A stretch of DNA of 47,469 bases. Source: Burkholderiales bacterium. Lineage in GTDB: Bacteria; Pseudomonadota; Gammaproteobacteria; Burkholderiales; Burkholderiaceae_C. Under the pieces are notes generated by a model. That model made no database searches, had not been told where the DNA came from, and saw nothing but the letters and a program-made list of their open reading frames with translations. This document shows positions 38,384 to 47,466 of the stretch, in pieces. Position 1 is the stretch's first letter. Each line of letters opens with the position of its first letter. The stretch is from NCBI GenBank assembly GCA_026400105.1, contig JAPLPQ010000048.1, positions 1 to 47,469 of the forward strand. The letters run 5' to 3'. Position numbers and translations under genes: made by a program.

Positions 38384-39289
38384 TCAGTTCGGGCCCAGAT
38401 ACCCCCGCAACTGCTGCTCCAGCTCCGCCTGCAGCCCCTCCGGGCTGATGATCCGGATGTTGGGCAGCCAGTAGCGCACGATCGGCAGGATCTGGTTCGG
38501 GTGTGCGATCAGGCAGGACACGAGCAGGCCGCCGTCGGCCAACTCCTTTTCGATCTTCTGACCGGCGATCAGCTGGCGGCGCTGGAAATAGCCGGCCGCG
38601 TCGCGCCCGATCTTGAGCACGACTTCCGTCTTCTGGGCGTTGAGCCAGATGCTGTCCTCCTGCTCCAGCCTCGCGACCATGGCGGGATCGGGCTCAAAGT
38701 GCTGCTCCCGTTCGACCAGCAAGCCGTTCATCTTCGTGAAGGCGTAGGACTTGAGCGTGCCGCCATCGTTGGCGGCCAGATACCAGATGCCGCTCTGGTT
38801 CACCAGCCGGTACGGCTGCGCGCCTTGCACGAGCTTCTCGCCCTCGGGCTTGCGGTAGCGGAAGCTGACGGCCTGGCGCTGCTCGATCGCCTGCTTGAGC
38901 TGGCGAAAGCTGTCTTCCCGCCCGCTCAGGTCCTCGTAGTGGTGGCCGCGTATCTGCAGGCTTTGCAGTCGGCTGTCGAGCAGGTCCTTGAGCAGTTCGC
39001 TGCCGAGCCGGGGATGCAGGCCCTGCAGGCCGGCGACCGAGGCAAAGCGCTCGACATCCTGCTGCGTCAGCAGACCCAGCCGCGGCCCGCTGATCCTGTA
39101 ATGGCCGTTGTGCTTTTCCAGTTCCAGGAAGGCCAGTCTTTCGTTCAGGTCGCGCTGAACGGTGCGCAGGTTGACGCCGAACTCCTGGGTCAGCGCATGG
39201 GGATCGAGCTTCTGGCCCTCGTTGAGGCGCCGCAGCAGCTCGCTGAGCCGGTAGGCAATGGTTTCCTGCGGGTCGGTCTGCGTTGCCAT
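38384..39289 (-). CDS. WYL-domain transcriptional regulator
   Basis: A 301-residue regulator with an N-terminal helix-turn-helix (about 10-65, LSELLRRLNEGQKLDPHALTQEFGVNLRTVQRDLNERL). A WYL domain follows in the middle (about 120-205, with YRKPEGEKLVQGAQPYRLV and SGIWYLAAND), then a C-terminal WCX-like domain. WYL domains sense ligands, often nucleic acid related, and repress or activate neighbours; some control defence genes. The start at 39289 (MATQTD) is chosen because a promoter candidate at 39357-39386 would place the RNA start after the longer in-frame ATG at 39355. It leads the run of small membrane peptide, zinc ribbon and DUF445. Confidence 0.86.
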   Translation of the reverse strand: MATQTDPQETIAYRLSELLRRLNEGQKLDPHALTQEFGVNLRTVQRDLNERLAFLELEKHNGHYRISGPRLGLLTQQDVERFASVAGLQGLHPRLGSELLKDLLDSRLQSLQIRGHHYEDLSGREDSFRQLKQAIEQRQAVSFRYRKPEGEKLVQGAQPYRLVNQSGIWYLAANDGGTLKSYAFTKMNGLLVEREQHFEPDPAMVARLEQEDSIWLNAQKTEVVLKIGRDAAGYFQRRQLIAGQKIEKELADGGLLVSCLIAHPNQILPIVRYWLPNIRIISPEGLQAELEQQLRGYLGPN

Positions 39290-39356
39290 GGGGTCGCTCT
39301 TGCCTGGTTTGAGTTTCTGGATTGAAAACTTCACCCGTCTGGTGACAGTGTTCATT

Positions 39357-39386
39357 AAGATAAATAGTAACCTGTTGCCCTGACAA
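39357..39386 (-). promoter_or_regulatory. Promoter candidate of the WYL operon
   Basis: On the minus strand TTGTCA (39386-39381) and TATCTT (39362-39357) are 18 bases apart. RNA would begin near 39350, about 60 bases before the WYL ATG at 39289. Confidence 0.4.
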
Positions 39387-39523
39387 ACCGTGTCGTTTTT
39401 GCCGCTTCAGTAGTTTCTTTTGCTTCTCATGCTGCCCCTGTCCGCTTGCCACACCCACTCGATTGCAGTACGCTGATGCCGTGGTGTCCTGGTCTTTTGC
39501 CGGATACCTCATTTTTTGTCTGA

Positions 39524-39560
39524 GTCAAAATTGACAAAATCTTGTTGTCAATGTTTGAAT
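39524..39560 (+). promoter_or_regulatory. Promoter with TTGAC/GTCAA palindromes before the repeat protein
   Basis: GTCAA (39524-39528), AA, TTGAC (39531-39535) is a perfect palindrome. TTGACA (39531-39536) also pairs with TGTCAA (39546-39551). TTGACA is a perfect -35, with TTGAAT (39555-39560) as -10 at 18 bases. The overlapping half-sites suggest a repressor operator. The region 39290-39585 holds no gene. Confidence 0.5.
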
Positions 39561-39585
39561 ATTTCAATTCAAGGGGGAATCGAGC

Positions 39586-39795
39586 ATGGCCGAGAACAAA
39601 AAGCCTAAATCCGATACCGATAACGCGAGTGCCACCCCGGATGTCGGGAACGCGAGCGGCACCCCGGATGTCGGCAATGCCAGCGGAACTGCCGATGTGC
39701 CTCCGGAGCCGGATGACGACCCGCTGAGCGACGCCAACCTGGATGGCATGAACAACACCGGCACCACCTGGGGCCGCTACCGAAACCGGCGCTGA
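39586..39795 (+). CDS. Small acidic repeat protein of unknown function
   Basis: A 69-residue hydrophilic protein. Three nine-residue repeats (NASATPDVG, NASGTPDVG, NASGTADVP) occupy residues 13-39, followed by an acidic stretch PEPDDDPLSDANLDG and a basic end WGRYRNRR. It has no signal peptide or membrane segment and is probably disordered. AAGGGGG lies nine bases before the ATG. A perfect -35 in an operator-like palindrome lies just upstream, so the gene looks real. I do not recognise a family. It precedes folC by 94 bases on the same strand and is divergent from the WYL gene. Confidence 0.6.
   Translation: MAENKKPKSDTDNASATPDVGNASGTPDVGNASGTADVPPEPDDDPLSDANLDGMNNTGTTWGRYRNRR
39622..39702 (+). 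repeat. Three tandem 27-base repeats inside the small acidic protein
   Basis: Units at 39622-39648, 39649-39675 and 39676-39702 encode the NASxTxDV repeats. The first two are nearly identical and the third is diverged. Copy number may vary between strains. Confidence 0.7.
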
Positions 39796-39889
39796 GCTTC
39801 AGTCTGTGCCCGGAGCGGGCTGCCCTTGGCTCGAACGCGGTTACGTCCCCGCTGCGACAATACGGGTCTTGCCTTTTTCCGTTCCTGTC

Positions 39890-41227
39890 ATGACCCAAGA
39901 CCTGCCCCAGACCCTGTCCGACTGGCTTGCCCATTGCGAGCGCATCCATCCCAAGACCATAGACATGGGGCTGGACCGGGTGCGCCAGGTGGCGCAGCGC
40001 CTCAACCAGGGTCGTGGCCTGCAGCCGGCCTGTCCGGTCATCATCGTCGGCGGCACCAACGGCAAGGGCTCGACCTGCGCCTTGCTCGAAACCATCTACA
40101 GCCAAGCGGGCTATCGGACCGGCCTCTACACCTCGCCGCACCTGGTGCATTTCGAGGAGCGCTGCCGCATCGAGGGCCAGACCGTCGCGGCCGACGCGCT
40201 GCTGCCGGCCTTCGCCGATGTCGAGCTGGCGCGCCGCGGCCATGGCGCCGACCAGCCCGAGATCAGCCTGAGCTATTTCGAGTTCACCACGCTGGCGATC
40301 GTGCTGACGCTGGCGCGCGCGCAGCTCGACCTCGTGATCCTCGAGGTCGGCCTGGGCGGCCGGCTGGACGCGGTCAACATCGTCGAGCCGGCCTGCTCGA
40401 TCATCACCAGCATCGACATCGACCATATCGAGTTCCTCGGCACCGACCGCGAGGCCATCGGCTACGAGAAGGCCGGCATCATGCGTACCGGCCGCCCGGT
40501 CATCGTGAGCGACCCGGTGCCGCCGCAAAGCGTGCTGGACCGCGCGCTCGAGATCGGTGCCGACCTGCACCGTGCCGGGCGCGACTTCCATTGCGGTGGC
40601 GACCAGCAGCAGTGGAACTGGGCCGGCCGCAGCCGCCGTTACGCCGGACTGGCCTATCCGGCGCTGCGCGGCGCCAACCAGCTCGTCAACGCCGCTGGCG
40701 TGCTGGCGGCGGTCGAGGCGCTGCATCCCGTGCTGCCGGTCACGGCGCAGGCGGTGCGCAACGGCCTGGCCCTGGTCGAGTTGCCGGGCCGGTTCCAGAT
40801 CGTGCCGGGCCAGCCGGCGCTGGTGCTCGATGTCGCGCACAACCCGCACTCGGTCGCCGCGCTGACCGAGAACCTCGACGCGATGGGTTACTACCCGACC
40901 ACGCACGCGGTCTTCGGTGCCATGGCCGACAAGGACCTGCTGCCGATGTTCCAGCGCGTCAATCCGCTGATCGACCGCTGGTATTTCTGCGACCTGCCGC
41001 TGCCGCGCGCTGCGAGCGCGGCCGACCTGGCTGCGATCTGGCGCGGCAGCCATCCGAGCCCTGCGGCTGGCTCAAGCCTGCACCCCAACCCGCAGGCGGC
41101 GCTGGACGCGGCGGTTGCAGCGGCCGACCCGGCTGATAGAATCGTGGTCTTCGGTTCTTTCTTTACCGTGGGCGGCGTGCTGCAAAACGGCCTCCCGAGG
41201 CTGGACGCCAAGCACCTTCCGGGCTGA
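39890..41227 (+). CDS. folC: Bifunctional folylpolyglutamate / dihydrofolate synthase
   Basis: FolC adds glutamate to dihydropteroate and to folates using ATP in the cytoplasm. The 445-residue product shows the P-loop VGGTNGKGSTCALLE, the omega-loop region YTSPHLVHFEERCRI, LEVGLGGRLDAVNI, IDIDHIEFLG, and the Mur-ligase C-terminal block ALVLDVAHNPHSVAAL. It ends with VFGSFFTVGGVL. The start at 39890 (MTQDLPQTLSDWL) is the family start; 28 upstream in-frame residues are unlike FolC. It begins the plus-strand run folC, SPOR protein, cvpA, purF. Confidence 0.95.
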   Translation: MTQDLPQTLSDWLAHCERIHPKTIDMGLDRVRQVAQRLNQGRGLQPACPVIIVGGTNGKGSTCALLETIYSQAGYRTGLYTSPHLVHFEERCRIEGQTVAADALLPAFADVELARRGHGADQPEISLSYFEFTTLAIVLTLARAQLDLVILEVGLGGRLDAVNIVEPACSIITSIDIDHIEFLGTDREAIGYEKAGIMRTGRPVIVSDPVPPQSVLDRALEIGADLHRAGRDFHCGGDQQQWNWAGRSRRYAGLAYPALRGANQLVNAAGVLAAVEALHPVLPVTAQAVRNGLALVELPGRFQIVPGQPALVLDVAHNPHSVAALTENLDAMGYYPTTHAVFGAMADKDLLPMFQRVNPLIDRWYFCDLPLPRAASAADLAAIWRGSHPSPAAGSSLHPNPQAALDAAVAAADPADRIVVFGSFFTVGGVLQNGLPRLDAKHLPG

Positions 41228-41275
41228 CCCAGCTGCCGGTCCCCGACACGGCCCCACCCACCACAGCACTGGCGA

Positions 41276-42178
41276 ATGTTCAAATTCCGATTCGGCGGCC
41301 AGGGCGGCTCCAGCCCGACGCCGCCTCCCACGACGATCGAAACCGTGCGCCGTCGCGCCCGGCACCGCTTGCTGGGTGCCACCGTGCTGGTGCTGGCCGG
41401 CGTGATCGGTTTCCCGCTGCTGTTCGAGTCGCAGCCGCGCCCGGTGCCGGTCGATTTCGAGATCGACATCCCGACGCGTCAGGCCGCCAAGTCCCAGGCG
41501 CCGGCCAGCGAGACCGAGTCTGCGCACGGCGCGCGCATCGGAGGCCTGGATGAGTCCGAGGAGTTCGTGCCTGCTGCGCCAGTAGCTCCGGTAGCACCGG
41601 CAGCGCCGGTGGCGTCCGTGGCGCCTGTTGTTCCAGCAGCGCCGGCTCCGCAGCTTGCCAAGGCGCCTGCCGTGCCGGCCCCGATCGCCCCGCCGGTGCC
41701 CCTGCACCCCGTCGCCAAGCCCGTAGCGCCAGAGCCGGCAGCACCCGCGGCTCAGGCCTTGCCAGTCATCAAGCCCCAGCCCAAGCCTGCGGTCGAGCCC
41801 CCGGTCAAGAAACCTGTCGAATCCAGGCCGGCAGAAAAGCCAGCCGACAAGCCGGTGAAGGCAAACGAAGATTCGGCTCGCGCCATGGCCCTGCTCGAGG
41901 GCAAGCCCGCACCGACTCCGTCGGCCGATCCGGACAAGGCGACGGCCAAGCCGCGCCACATCGTGCAGGTCGGCGCCTTCGTCGATCCCAATCTGGCGCA
42001 GGAAGCGCGCATGAAGCTCGAGCGTTCCGGCCTGGTCACCTACACCCAGATCAGCAATACCCCCGACGGCCCGCGCACCCGCGTGCGCCTGGGACCCTTC
42101 CTGACCCGTGCCGAGGCCGACAAGGCCGCTGCCAAGGCCAGGGCGCTGGGACTGTCTGCCGCCATTCTCGCGCTTTGA
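41276..42178 (+). CDS. SPOR domain protein (DedD-like)
   Basis: A 300-residue bitopic inner-membrane protein of the cell-division type. A short cytoplasmic start is followed by a membrane helix at about 32-50 (LLGATVLVLAGVIGFPLLF). A long proline/alanine/valine/lysine-rich periplasmic linker (about 98-225) and a C-terminal SPOR domain (about 228-300, IVQVGAFVDPNLAQEARMKLERSGL...RVRLGPF) complete it. SPOR domains bind denuded glycan strands at the septum. The order folC, DedD, cvpA, purF is conserved in many proteobacteria. The stop shares a base with the cvpA ATG (TGATG). Confidence 0.9.
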   Translation: MFKFRFGGQGGSSPTPPPTTIETVRRRARHRLLGATVLVLAGVIGFPLLFESQPRPVPVDFEIDIPTRQAAKSQAPASETESAHGARIGGLDESEEFVPAAPVAPVAPAAPVASVAPVVPAAPAPQLAKAPAVPAPIAPPVPLHPVAKPVAPEPAAPAAQALPVIKPQPKPAVEPPVKKPVESRPAEKPADKPVKANEDSARAMALLEGKPAPTPSADPDKATAKPRHIVQVGAFVDPNLAQEARMKLERSGLVTYTQISNTPDGPRTRVRLGPFLTRAEADKAAAKARALGLSAAILAL

Positions 42179-42663
42179 TGGCGGCGGTCGATCTCATCCT
42201 GCTGCTCTTGCTGCTGGCTTCGGTGTTGCTGGGGCTGTGGCGTGGTCTGGTCTACGAGCTGCTCTCGATCGCCGGCTGGGTCGCGGCCTTTCTGCTGGCG
42301 CAGACCTTTGCTGCCTGGGCCGGCGAGCGCCTGCCCTTGAAGGATTTCACCGAGCCGCTGCGTTATGCAGCGGGCTTCATCGCGGTTTTTGTCGCGGCCG
42401 CCTTTGGTGCCGGTCTGCTGTCCTGGCTGCTGGGCCGTCTGGTCGACTCCGTCGGGCTTGGCCCGGTCGACCGTGTGCTTGGCGCGGGCTTTGGCCTGCT
42501 GCGTGGCCTGGTCATGCTGCTGGCACTGGCACTGGTGGTCAACATGACCCCGTTCAAACAACAAGAAGGCTGGCAGGCGTCAGTCGGAGCAAGAGGCCTT
42601 GACCGCGGCCTGCATTGGCTCAAGGACGCCATGCCGGATAGCCTGGCCCGCTACTTTCCCTGA
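42178..42663 (+). CDS. cvpA: CvpA family membrane protein
   Basis: A 161-residue inner-membrane protein with four hydrophobic helices (about 4-24, 27-45, 65-85 and 103-122). Family motifs are DLILLLLLLASVLLGLWRGLVYEL and LGRLVDSVGLGPVDRVLGAGFGLLRG. In E. coli CvpA is needed for colicin V production and membrane stress tolerance. The true start is the ATG at 42178; a TTG three bases earlier is also in frame. It is directly followed by purF after 22 bases, the classic arrangement. Confidence 0.92.
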   Translation: MAAVDLILLLLLLASVLLGLWRGLVYELLSIAGWVAAFLLAQTFAAWAGERLPLKDFTEPLRYAAGFIAVFVAAAFGAGLLSWLLGRLVDSVGLGPVDRVLGAGFGLLRGLVMLLALALVVNMTPFKQQEGWQASVGARGLDRGLHWLKDAMPDSLARYFP

Positions 42664-42685
42664 AAATTACTAGAGGAATCACGTC

Positions 42686-44197
42686 ATGTGTGGAATCGTC
42701 GGCGTTGTCAGCAACGCACCTGTCAACCAGTTGATCTATGACGCCCTGCTGCTGCTGCAGCACCGTGGCCAGGATGCCGCTGGCATCGCAACCCAGCTCG
42801 AACGCAAGTTCTTCATGCACAAGGCCAAGGGCATGGTCAAGGACGTGTTCCGCACCCGCAACATGCGCGCTCTACCGGGCGATTGTGGTCTGGGTCAGGT
42901 GCGCTACCCGACGGCTGGCAATGCCTTCAGCGAGGAAGAGGCACAGCCCTTCTACGTCAACGCGCCGTTCGGCATCGTGATGGCGCACAACGGCAACCTG
43001 ACCAATGCCGCCCTGCTCAAGCAGGAGATGATCCAGCTCGACCACCGCCACATCAACACCGAGAGCGACTCTGAAGTGCTGCTCAACGTGCTGGCGCATG
43101 AGCTGGGCCAGGCCACCGATCACGGCGCCTTGAGCCGCGACGCGGTGTTCGCCGCCGTGCGCGCGGTGCACAAGCGCATCAAGGGCAGCTACGCGGTGGT
43201 GGCGATGATCGCGGGCCACGGCCTGCTGGCTTTCCGCGACCCCTACGGCATCCGCCCGCTCTGCCTGGGCCAGGGCAAGGACGGCACCGTGATGGTCGCC
43301 AGCGAATCGGTCGCGCTCGAGGGCACCGGCCACGACTTCGTGCGCGACATCGCGCCGGGCGAGGCGGTCTTCATCGGCCTCGACGGCCAGATGCGCTTCG
43401 AGCAATGCGCCGAGCAGACGCAGCTCTACCCCTGCGTGTTCGAGTTCGTCTACCTGGCGCGCCCGGACTCGACCATCGACGGCATCTCGGTCTACCAGGC
43501 CCGCCTCAACATGGGCGAGACCCTGGCGGCGCGTGTGGCCGAAATGGTGCCGATCGACCAGATCGACGTCGTGATCCCGATCCCCGAGTCGAGCCGTCCG
43601 TCCGCGACCGAGCTGGCCGACCGCCTGGGCAAGCCCTACCGCGAGGGCTTCGTCAAGAACCGCTATGTCGGCCGTACCTTCATCATGCCGGGCCAGGCGG
43701 TGCGCAAGAAGTCGGTGCGCCAGAAGCTCAACGTGATCGCCAGCGAGTTCAAGGGTCGCAACGTGCTGCTGGTCGATGACTCGATCGTGCGCGGCACCAC
43801 CTCGAAGGAAATCGTGCAGATGGCACGCGACGCCGGCGCCAACAAGGTCTACATGGCCAGCGCCGCACCGCCGGTGATCTATCCGAACGTCTACGGCATC
43901 GACATGCCGACCAAGGGCGAACTGGTCGCGCACGGCCGCACGCTGGAGGAAATCCGCCAGATCATCGGCTGCGATGCGCTGATCTACCAGGATGTCGACG
44001 GCATGAAGCAGGCCGTGGGCAAGCTGCGCGCCGATCTCGACGGCTTCGAGGCGTCCTGCTTCGACGGCGTCTACTGCACCGGCGATGTCAGCCCCGAGGA
44101 CGCGGTGCGCCTCAACGAGGAGCGTGTCGGTGGCGACGAGGAAGAGGGCAGCAGCGGTTCGCGCCTGGCCTTGCCCAACGCTTCGCAGGAGTCCTGA
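42686..44197 (+). CDS. purF: Amidophosphoribosyltransferase
   Basis: PurF makes 5-phosphoribosylamine from PRPP and glutamine, the first committed step of purine synthesis. The 503-residue product has the N-terminal nucleophile Cys2 in [10 protein letters not shown], with no propeptide, and the glutaminase blocks [12 protein letters not shown] and GLGQVRYPT. The PRTase domain follows, with the PRPP loop [19 protein letters not shown] and [12 protein letters not shown]. No extra cysteine ligand set of the iron-sulfur type is evident. A PurR-type operator was not recognised. It is followed after three bases by metZ. Confidence 0.97.
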   Translation: MCGIVGVVSNAPVNQLIYDALLLLQHRGQDAAGIATQLERKFFMHKAKGMVKDVFRTRNMRALPGDCGLGQVRYPTAGNAFSEEEAQPFYVNAPFGIVMAHNGNLTNAALLKQEMIQLDHRHINTESDSEVLLNVLAHELGQATDHGALSRDAVFAAVRAVHKRIKGSYAVVAMIAGHGLLAFRDPYGIRPLCLGQGKDGTVMVASESVALEGTGHDFVRDIAPGEAVFIGLDGQMRFEQCAEQTQLYPCVFEFVYLARPDSTIDGISVYQARLNMGETLAARVAEMVPIDQIDVVIPIPESSRPSATELADRLGKPYREGFVKNRYVGRTFIMPGQAVRKKSVRQKLNVIASEFKGRNVLLVDDSIVRGTTSKEIVQMARDAGANKVYMASAAPPVIYPNVYGIDMPTKGELVAHGRTLEEIRQIIGCDALIYQDVDGMKQAVGKLRADLDGFEASCFDGVYCTGDVSPEDAVRLNEERVGGDEEEGSSGSRLALPNASQES

Positions 44198-44200
44198 GCC

Positions 44201-45409
44201 ATGGCGCAACCGAACTGGAACTTGCTGCATCGCGACACCCAGGCGGTGCGGGTGGCGGTCGAACGCAGCCAATACGGCGAGAACTCCGAGGCGCTCTACC
44301 TGACCAGCGGTTATGTGCAGCCCTCGGCCGAGGCCGGCGCGCGCCGCTTCGCTGGCGAGGAGGAGGGCTACACCTACGCCCGCGCCGGCAACCCGACCGT
44401 GACCAGCTTCGAGCAGCGCCTGGCCGCGCTCGAAGCCACCGAGGCCGCGGTCTCGACCTCGTCGGGCATGGCAGCCCTGCTGATGATGTGCATGGGCCTG
44501 CTCAAGGCCGGTGACCATGTGGTCTGCTCGCAGTCCATGTTCGGCTCGACCATCAAGCTGATCGGCTCCGACATGGCCAAGTTCGGCGTCGAGTCGACCT
44601 TCGTCTCGCAGACCGATCTGGCGGCCTGGCAGGCGGCGTTGCGGCCCAACACCAAGCTGCTGCTGGCCGAGACCCCGACCAACCCGCTGACCGAGGTCTG
44701 CGACATCGCTGCGCTGACCGAGATCGCGCACCAGGCCGGCGCCCTGCTGGCGGTCGACAACTGCTTTGCCACCCCGGCGCTGCAGCGTCCGGCCGAGCTC
44801 GGTGCCGATCTCGTGATCCACTCCGGCACCAAGTACCTCGACGGCCAGGGCCGCGTCATGGCCGGCGCGATCTGCTGCAGCCAGCAGCTGGTCGACGAGA
44901 AGTTCATCCCGGTGCTCAAGAGCTGCGGCATGACGCTGGCGCCGTTCAACGCCTGGGTCGTGCTCAAGGGCATGGAAACGCTCGACATCCGGATGCGCGC
45001 CCAAAGCGAGCGTGCCCACCAGCTGGCGCTCTGGCTCGAGTCCCATCCGGGCGTGGCGCGGGTCTATTACCCCGGTCTGCCCAGCCATCCGCAGCATGAG
45101 CTCGCGATGCGGCAGATGTCGGGCCTGGGCGGCGCGGTGGTGGCGTTCGACGTCAAGGGCGACAGCCCCGAGCTGGCGCGCACCAATGCCTTCCAGGTGC
45201 TCGACTCGATGCAACTGCTGTCGCTGTCGACCAACCTCGGCGACACCAAGACCCTGTGCGCGCACCCGGCCAGCACCTCGCATGGCCGCCTGTCCGAAGC
45301 ACAGCGCCAGGCCGCTGGCGTGGGCCAGGGACTGATCCGCGTCGCCGTGGGCCTGGAGCACCTCGACGACATCAAGGCCGACCTCGAGCGCGGCCTCAGC
45401 CTCATCTGA
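44201..45409 (+). CDS. metZ: O-succinylhomoserine sulfhydrylase
   Basis: MetZ is a PLP enzyme that makes homocysteine directly from O-succinylhomoserine and sulfide in methionine synthesis. The 402-residue product belongs to the Cys/Met metabolism class. It has the [19 protein letters not shown] block, the STSSGMAAL phosphate loop, [10 protein letters not shown] with the PLP aspartate, and Lys211 in [12 protein letters not shown]. The distinction from MetB/MetC rests on overall resemblance, including [15 protein letters not shown] and the purF-metZ order found in many betaproteobacteria. No SAM riboswitch is possible in the three-base gap. Confidence 0.92.
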   Translation: MAQPNWNLLHRDTQAVRVAVERSQYGENSEALYLTSGYVQPSAEAGARRFAGEEEGYTYARAGNPTVTSFEQRLAALEATEAAVSTSSGMAALLMMCMGLLKAGDHVVCSQSMFGSTIKLIGSDMAKFGVESTFVSQTDLAAWQAALRPNTKLLLAETPTNPLTEVCDIAALTEIAHQAGALLAVDNCFATPALQRPAELGADLVIHSGTKYLDGQGRVMAGAICCSQQLVDEKFIPVLKSCGMTLAPFNAWVVLKGMETLDIRMRAQSERAHQLALWLESHPGVARVYYPGLPSHPQHELAMRQMSGLGGAVVAFDVKGDSPELARTNAFQVLDSMQLLSLSTNLGDTKTLCAHPASTSHGRLSEAQRQAAGVGQGLIRVAVGLEHLDDIKADLERGLSLI

Positions 45410-45419
45410 CCGAACGACC

Positions 45420-46826
45420 ATGACCCAACGCGTCCGTACCCGCTTCGCCCCGTCGCCGACCGGCTTCATCCACCTCGGCAACATCCGTTCCGCCTTGTAT
45501 CCGTGGGCCTTCGCCCGCGCCAAGGGCGGCGACTTCATCCTGCGCATCGAGGACACCGACCAGGAGCGTTCGACCCAGGCTGCCGTCGACGTCATCATCG
45601 AAGGCATGAAATGGCTCGGCCTCGATCATGACGAGGGCCCGTTCTACCAGATGCAGCGCATGGACCGCTACAAGGCCGTGCTGCAGCAGCTGATCGAGGC
45701 CGGCCATGTCTACCCCTGCTACATGAGCATGGCCGAGCTCGACGCACTGCGCGAGCGCCAGATGGCCAACAAGGAAAAGCCGCGCTACGACGGCCGCTGG
45801 CGCCCCGAGCCCGGCAAGCTGCTGCCCGAGATCCCCGAGGGCGTGGCGCCGGTGCTGCGCTTCAAGAACCCGAAGGAAGGCGTCGTGGCCTGGGACGACA
45901 AGGTCAAGGGCCGGATCGAGATCGCCAACGCCGAGCTCGACGACCTCGTGATCGCGCGTCCGGCCGCTGCCGGCGAGTCGGTCGGCGTGCCGACCTACAA
46001 CTTCTGTGTCGTGGTCGACGACCTCGACATGGGCATCACCCATGTGATCCGGGGCGACGACCACATCAACAACACGCCGCGCCAGATCAACATCTTCCAG
46101 GCCCTGGGCCGCGAGGTGCCGGTCTATGCCCACCTGCCGACCGTGCTCAACGAGCAGGGCGAGAAGATGAGCAAGCGCAATGGCGCCAAGCCGGTCACGC
46201 AGTACCGCGAGGAGGGCTATCTGCCCGAGGCCATGATCAACTACCTGGCGCGCCTGGGCTGGAGTCATGGCGACGACGAGATCTTCAGCCGGGCCCAGTT
46301 CCTCGAATGGTTCGACCTCGACCACCTGGGCCGCAGCGCGGCGCAGTTCGACGAGGCCAAGCTGCGCTGGGTCAACGGCCAGCACATGAAGACCACGCCC
46401 GACGCGCAGCTGGTGCCGCTGGTGGCCGAGCAGCTGGCCAAGCGCGGCATTGTGGCCGACGCGCGGCTGGAAGCGATCTGCGCCTTGTTCAAGGACCGCT
46501 GCGACACCACGGTGGTGCTGGCCGACTGGGCCGCTGCCTTCTACGCGCCAGTCGCGCCGCAGCCCGAGGACCTGGCCAAGCACCTGAGTGACGCCGTCAA
46601 GCCCGCGATTGCCGCCTTCGCTGCCAGGCTGGCCGAAGCCGAGTGGAGCAAGGAAGCGATTGCCGCCGCGATGAAGGCGACGCTGGCCGAGTTCGGCCTC
46701 AAGATGCCTGCGCTGGCGATGCCGGTGCGCGTGCTCGTGATGGGCACGCCGCAGACGCCTTCGGTCGATGCGGTGCTTTTCTTGCAGGGCCGTGAAAAAG
46801 TTTTGACCTGCTTGCAGAAGGCCTGA
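45420..46826 (+). CDS. gltX: Glutamate--tRNA ligase
   Basis: GltX is the class I synthetase that charges tRNA-Glu. The 468-residue product has the HIGH-type motif [17 protein letters not shown] (HLGN at 18-21), [24 protein letters not shown] and the KMSKR motif at 249-253 ([11 protein letters not shown]). The C-terminal helical anticodon-binding domain is present. The four-cysteine zinc site of some GltX is not evident. It lies 10 bases after metZ. Two tRNA-Glu genes follow within 650 bases, placing the enzyme beside its substrates. Confidence 0.96.
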   Translation: MTQRVRTRFAPSPTGFIHLGNIRSALYPWAFARAKGGDFILRIEDTDQERSTQAAVDVIIEGMKWLGLDHDEGPFYQMQRMDRYKAVLQQLIEAGHVYPCYMSMAELDALRERQMANKEKPRYDGRWRPEPGKLLPEIPEGVAPVLRFKNPKEGVVAWDDKVKGRIEIANAELDDLVIARPAAAGESVGVPTYNFCVVVDDLDMGITHVIRGDDHINNTPRQINIFQALGREVPVYAHLPTVLNEQGEKMSKRNGAKPVTQYREEGYLPEAMINYLARLGWSHGDDEIFSRAQFLEWFDLDHLGRSAAQFDEAKLRWVNGQHMKTTPDAQLVPLVAEQLAKRGIVADARLEAICALFKDRCDTTVVLADWAAAFYAPVAPQPEDLAKHLSDAVKPAIAAFAARLAEAEWSKEAIAAAMKATLAEFGLKMPALAMPVRVLVMGTPQTPSVDAVLFLQGREKVLTCLQKA

Positions 46827-46841
46827 AAATCACTATACAAT
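46812..46841 (+). promoter_or_regulatory. First promoter candidate of the tRNA array
   Basis: TTGCAG (46812-46817) with TATACA (46834-46839, 16 bases) or TACAAT (46836-46841, 18 bases) lies at the end of gltX, about 100 bases before the first tRNA. Confidence 0.4.
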
Positions 46842-46913
46842 GCGAGTCTTGCTGATGCAGATGTACAAAGCAAAACGCGATATCGACGCAATTCGATAGA
46901 GCTTAAAGTAATG

Positions 46914-46919
46914 TATAAT
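46914..46919 (+). promoter_or_regulatory. Consensus -10 box of the tRNA array
   Basis: A perfect TATAAT stands 22 bases before the first tRNA-Ala. A matching -35 is poor (TTCGAT at 46892), which is acceptable for a stable-RNA promoter with upstream A/T-rich sequence. Confidence 0.5.
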
Positions 46920-46940
46920 CTGCAACGCTGCAGACCAGAA

Positions 46941-47016
<76 letters not shown>

Positions 47017-47049
47017 TCAAGGTTTGCAGTAGTCAGTAGTCCAGGTTTT

Positions 47050-47125
47050 GACCCTATCGTCTAGAGGCCTAGGACATCACCCTTTCACGGTGAGTACCGG
47101 GGTTCGAATCCCCGTAGGGTCGCCA
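47050..47125 (+). tRNA. tRNA-Glu (anticodon TTC), copy 1
   Basis: A 76-base cloverleaf with encoded CCA. The anticodon loop CTTTCAC gives TTC, reading GAA/GAG. The acceptor arms GACCCTA and TAGGGTC pair. It is identical to the copy at 47391. Confidence 0.97.
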
Positions 47126-47181
47126 AGTTTGCAGCGCTTGGCTGCTTGATCGAAAGATCAGGTAGCGAAGCTGCACTACCA

Positions 47182-47258
47182 GGAGTGGTAGTTCAGTTGG
47201 TTAGAATACCGGCCTGTCACGCCGGGGGTCGCGGGTTCGAGTCCCGTCCACTCCGCCA
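47182..47258 (+). tRNA. tRNA-Asp (anticodon GTC)
   Basis: A 77-base cloverleaf with encoded CCA. The anticodon loop CTGTCAC gives GTC for GAC/GAU. The acceptor arms GGAGTGG and CCACTCC pair fully. Confidence 0.97.
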
Positions 47259-47286
47259 AGATTTTGTTTGCTGTCGTGGCAACCAT

Positions 47287-47362
<76 letters not shown>

Positions 47363-47390
47363 TCTGGTTCCACGATTCAAGTCCTCATAC

Positions 47391-47466
47391 GACCCTATCG
47401 TCTAGAGGCCTAGGACATCACCCTTTCACGGTGAGTACCGGGGTTCGAATCCCCGTAGGGTCGCCA
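47391..47466 (+). tRNA. tRNA-Glu (anticodon TTC), copy 2
   Basis: Identical to copy 1 over 76 bases and complete, ending three bases before the window edge. The array may continue beyond the window. Confidence 0.96.

Noticed and set aside
42872-45607. 911-residue minus-strand frame
   Set aside because: It is antisense to purF, metZ and the start of gltX; no recognisable domain.
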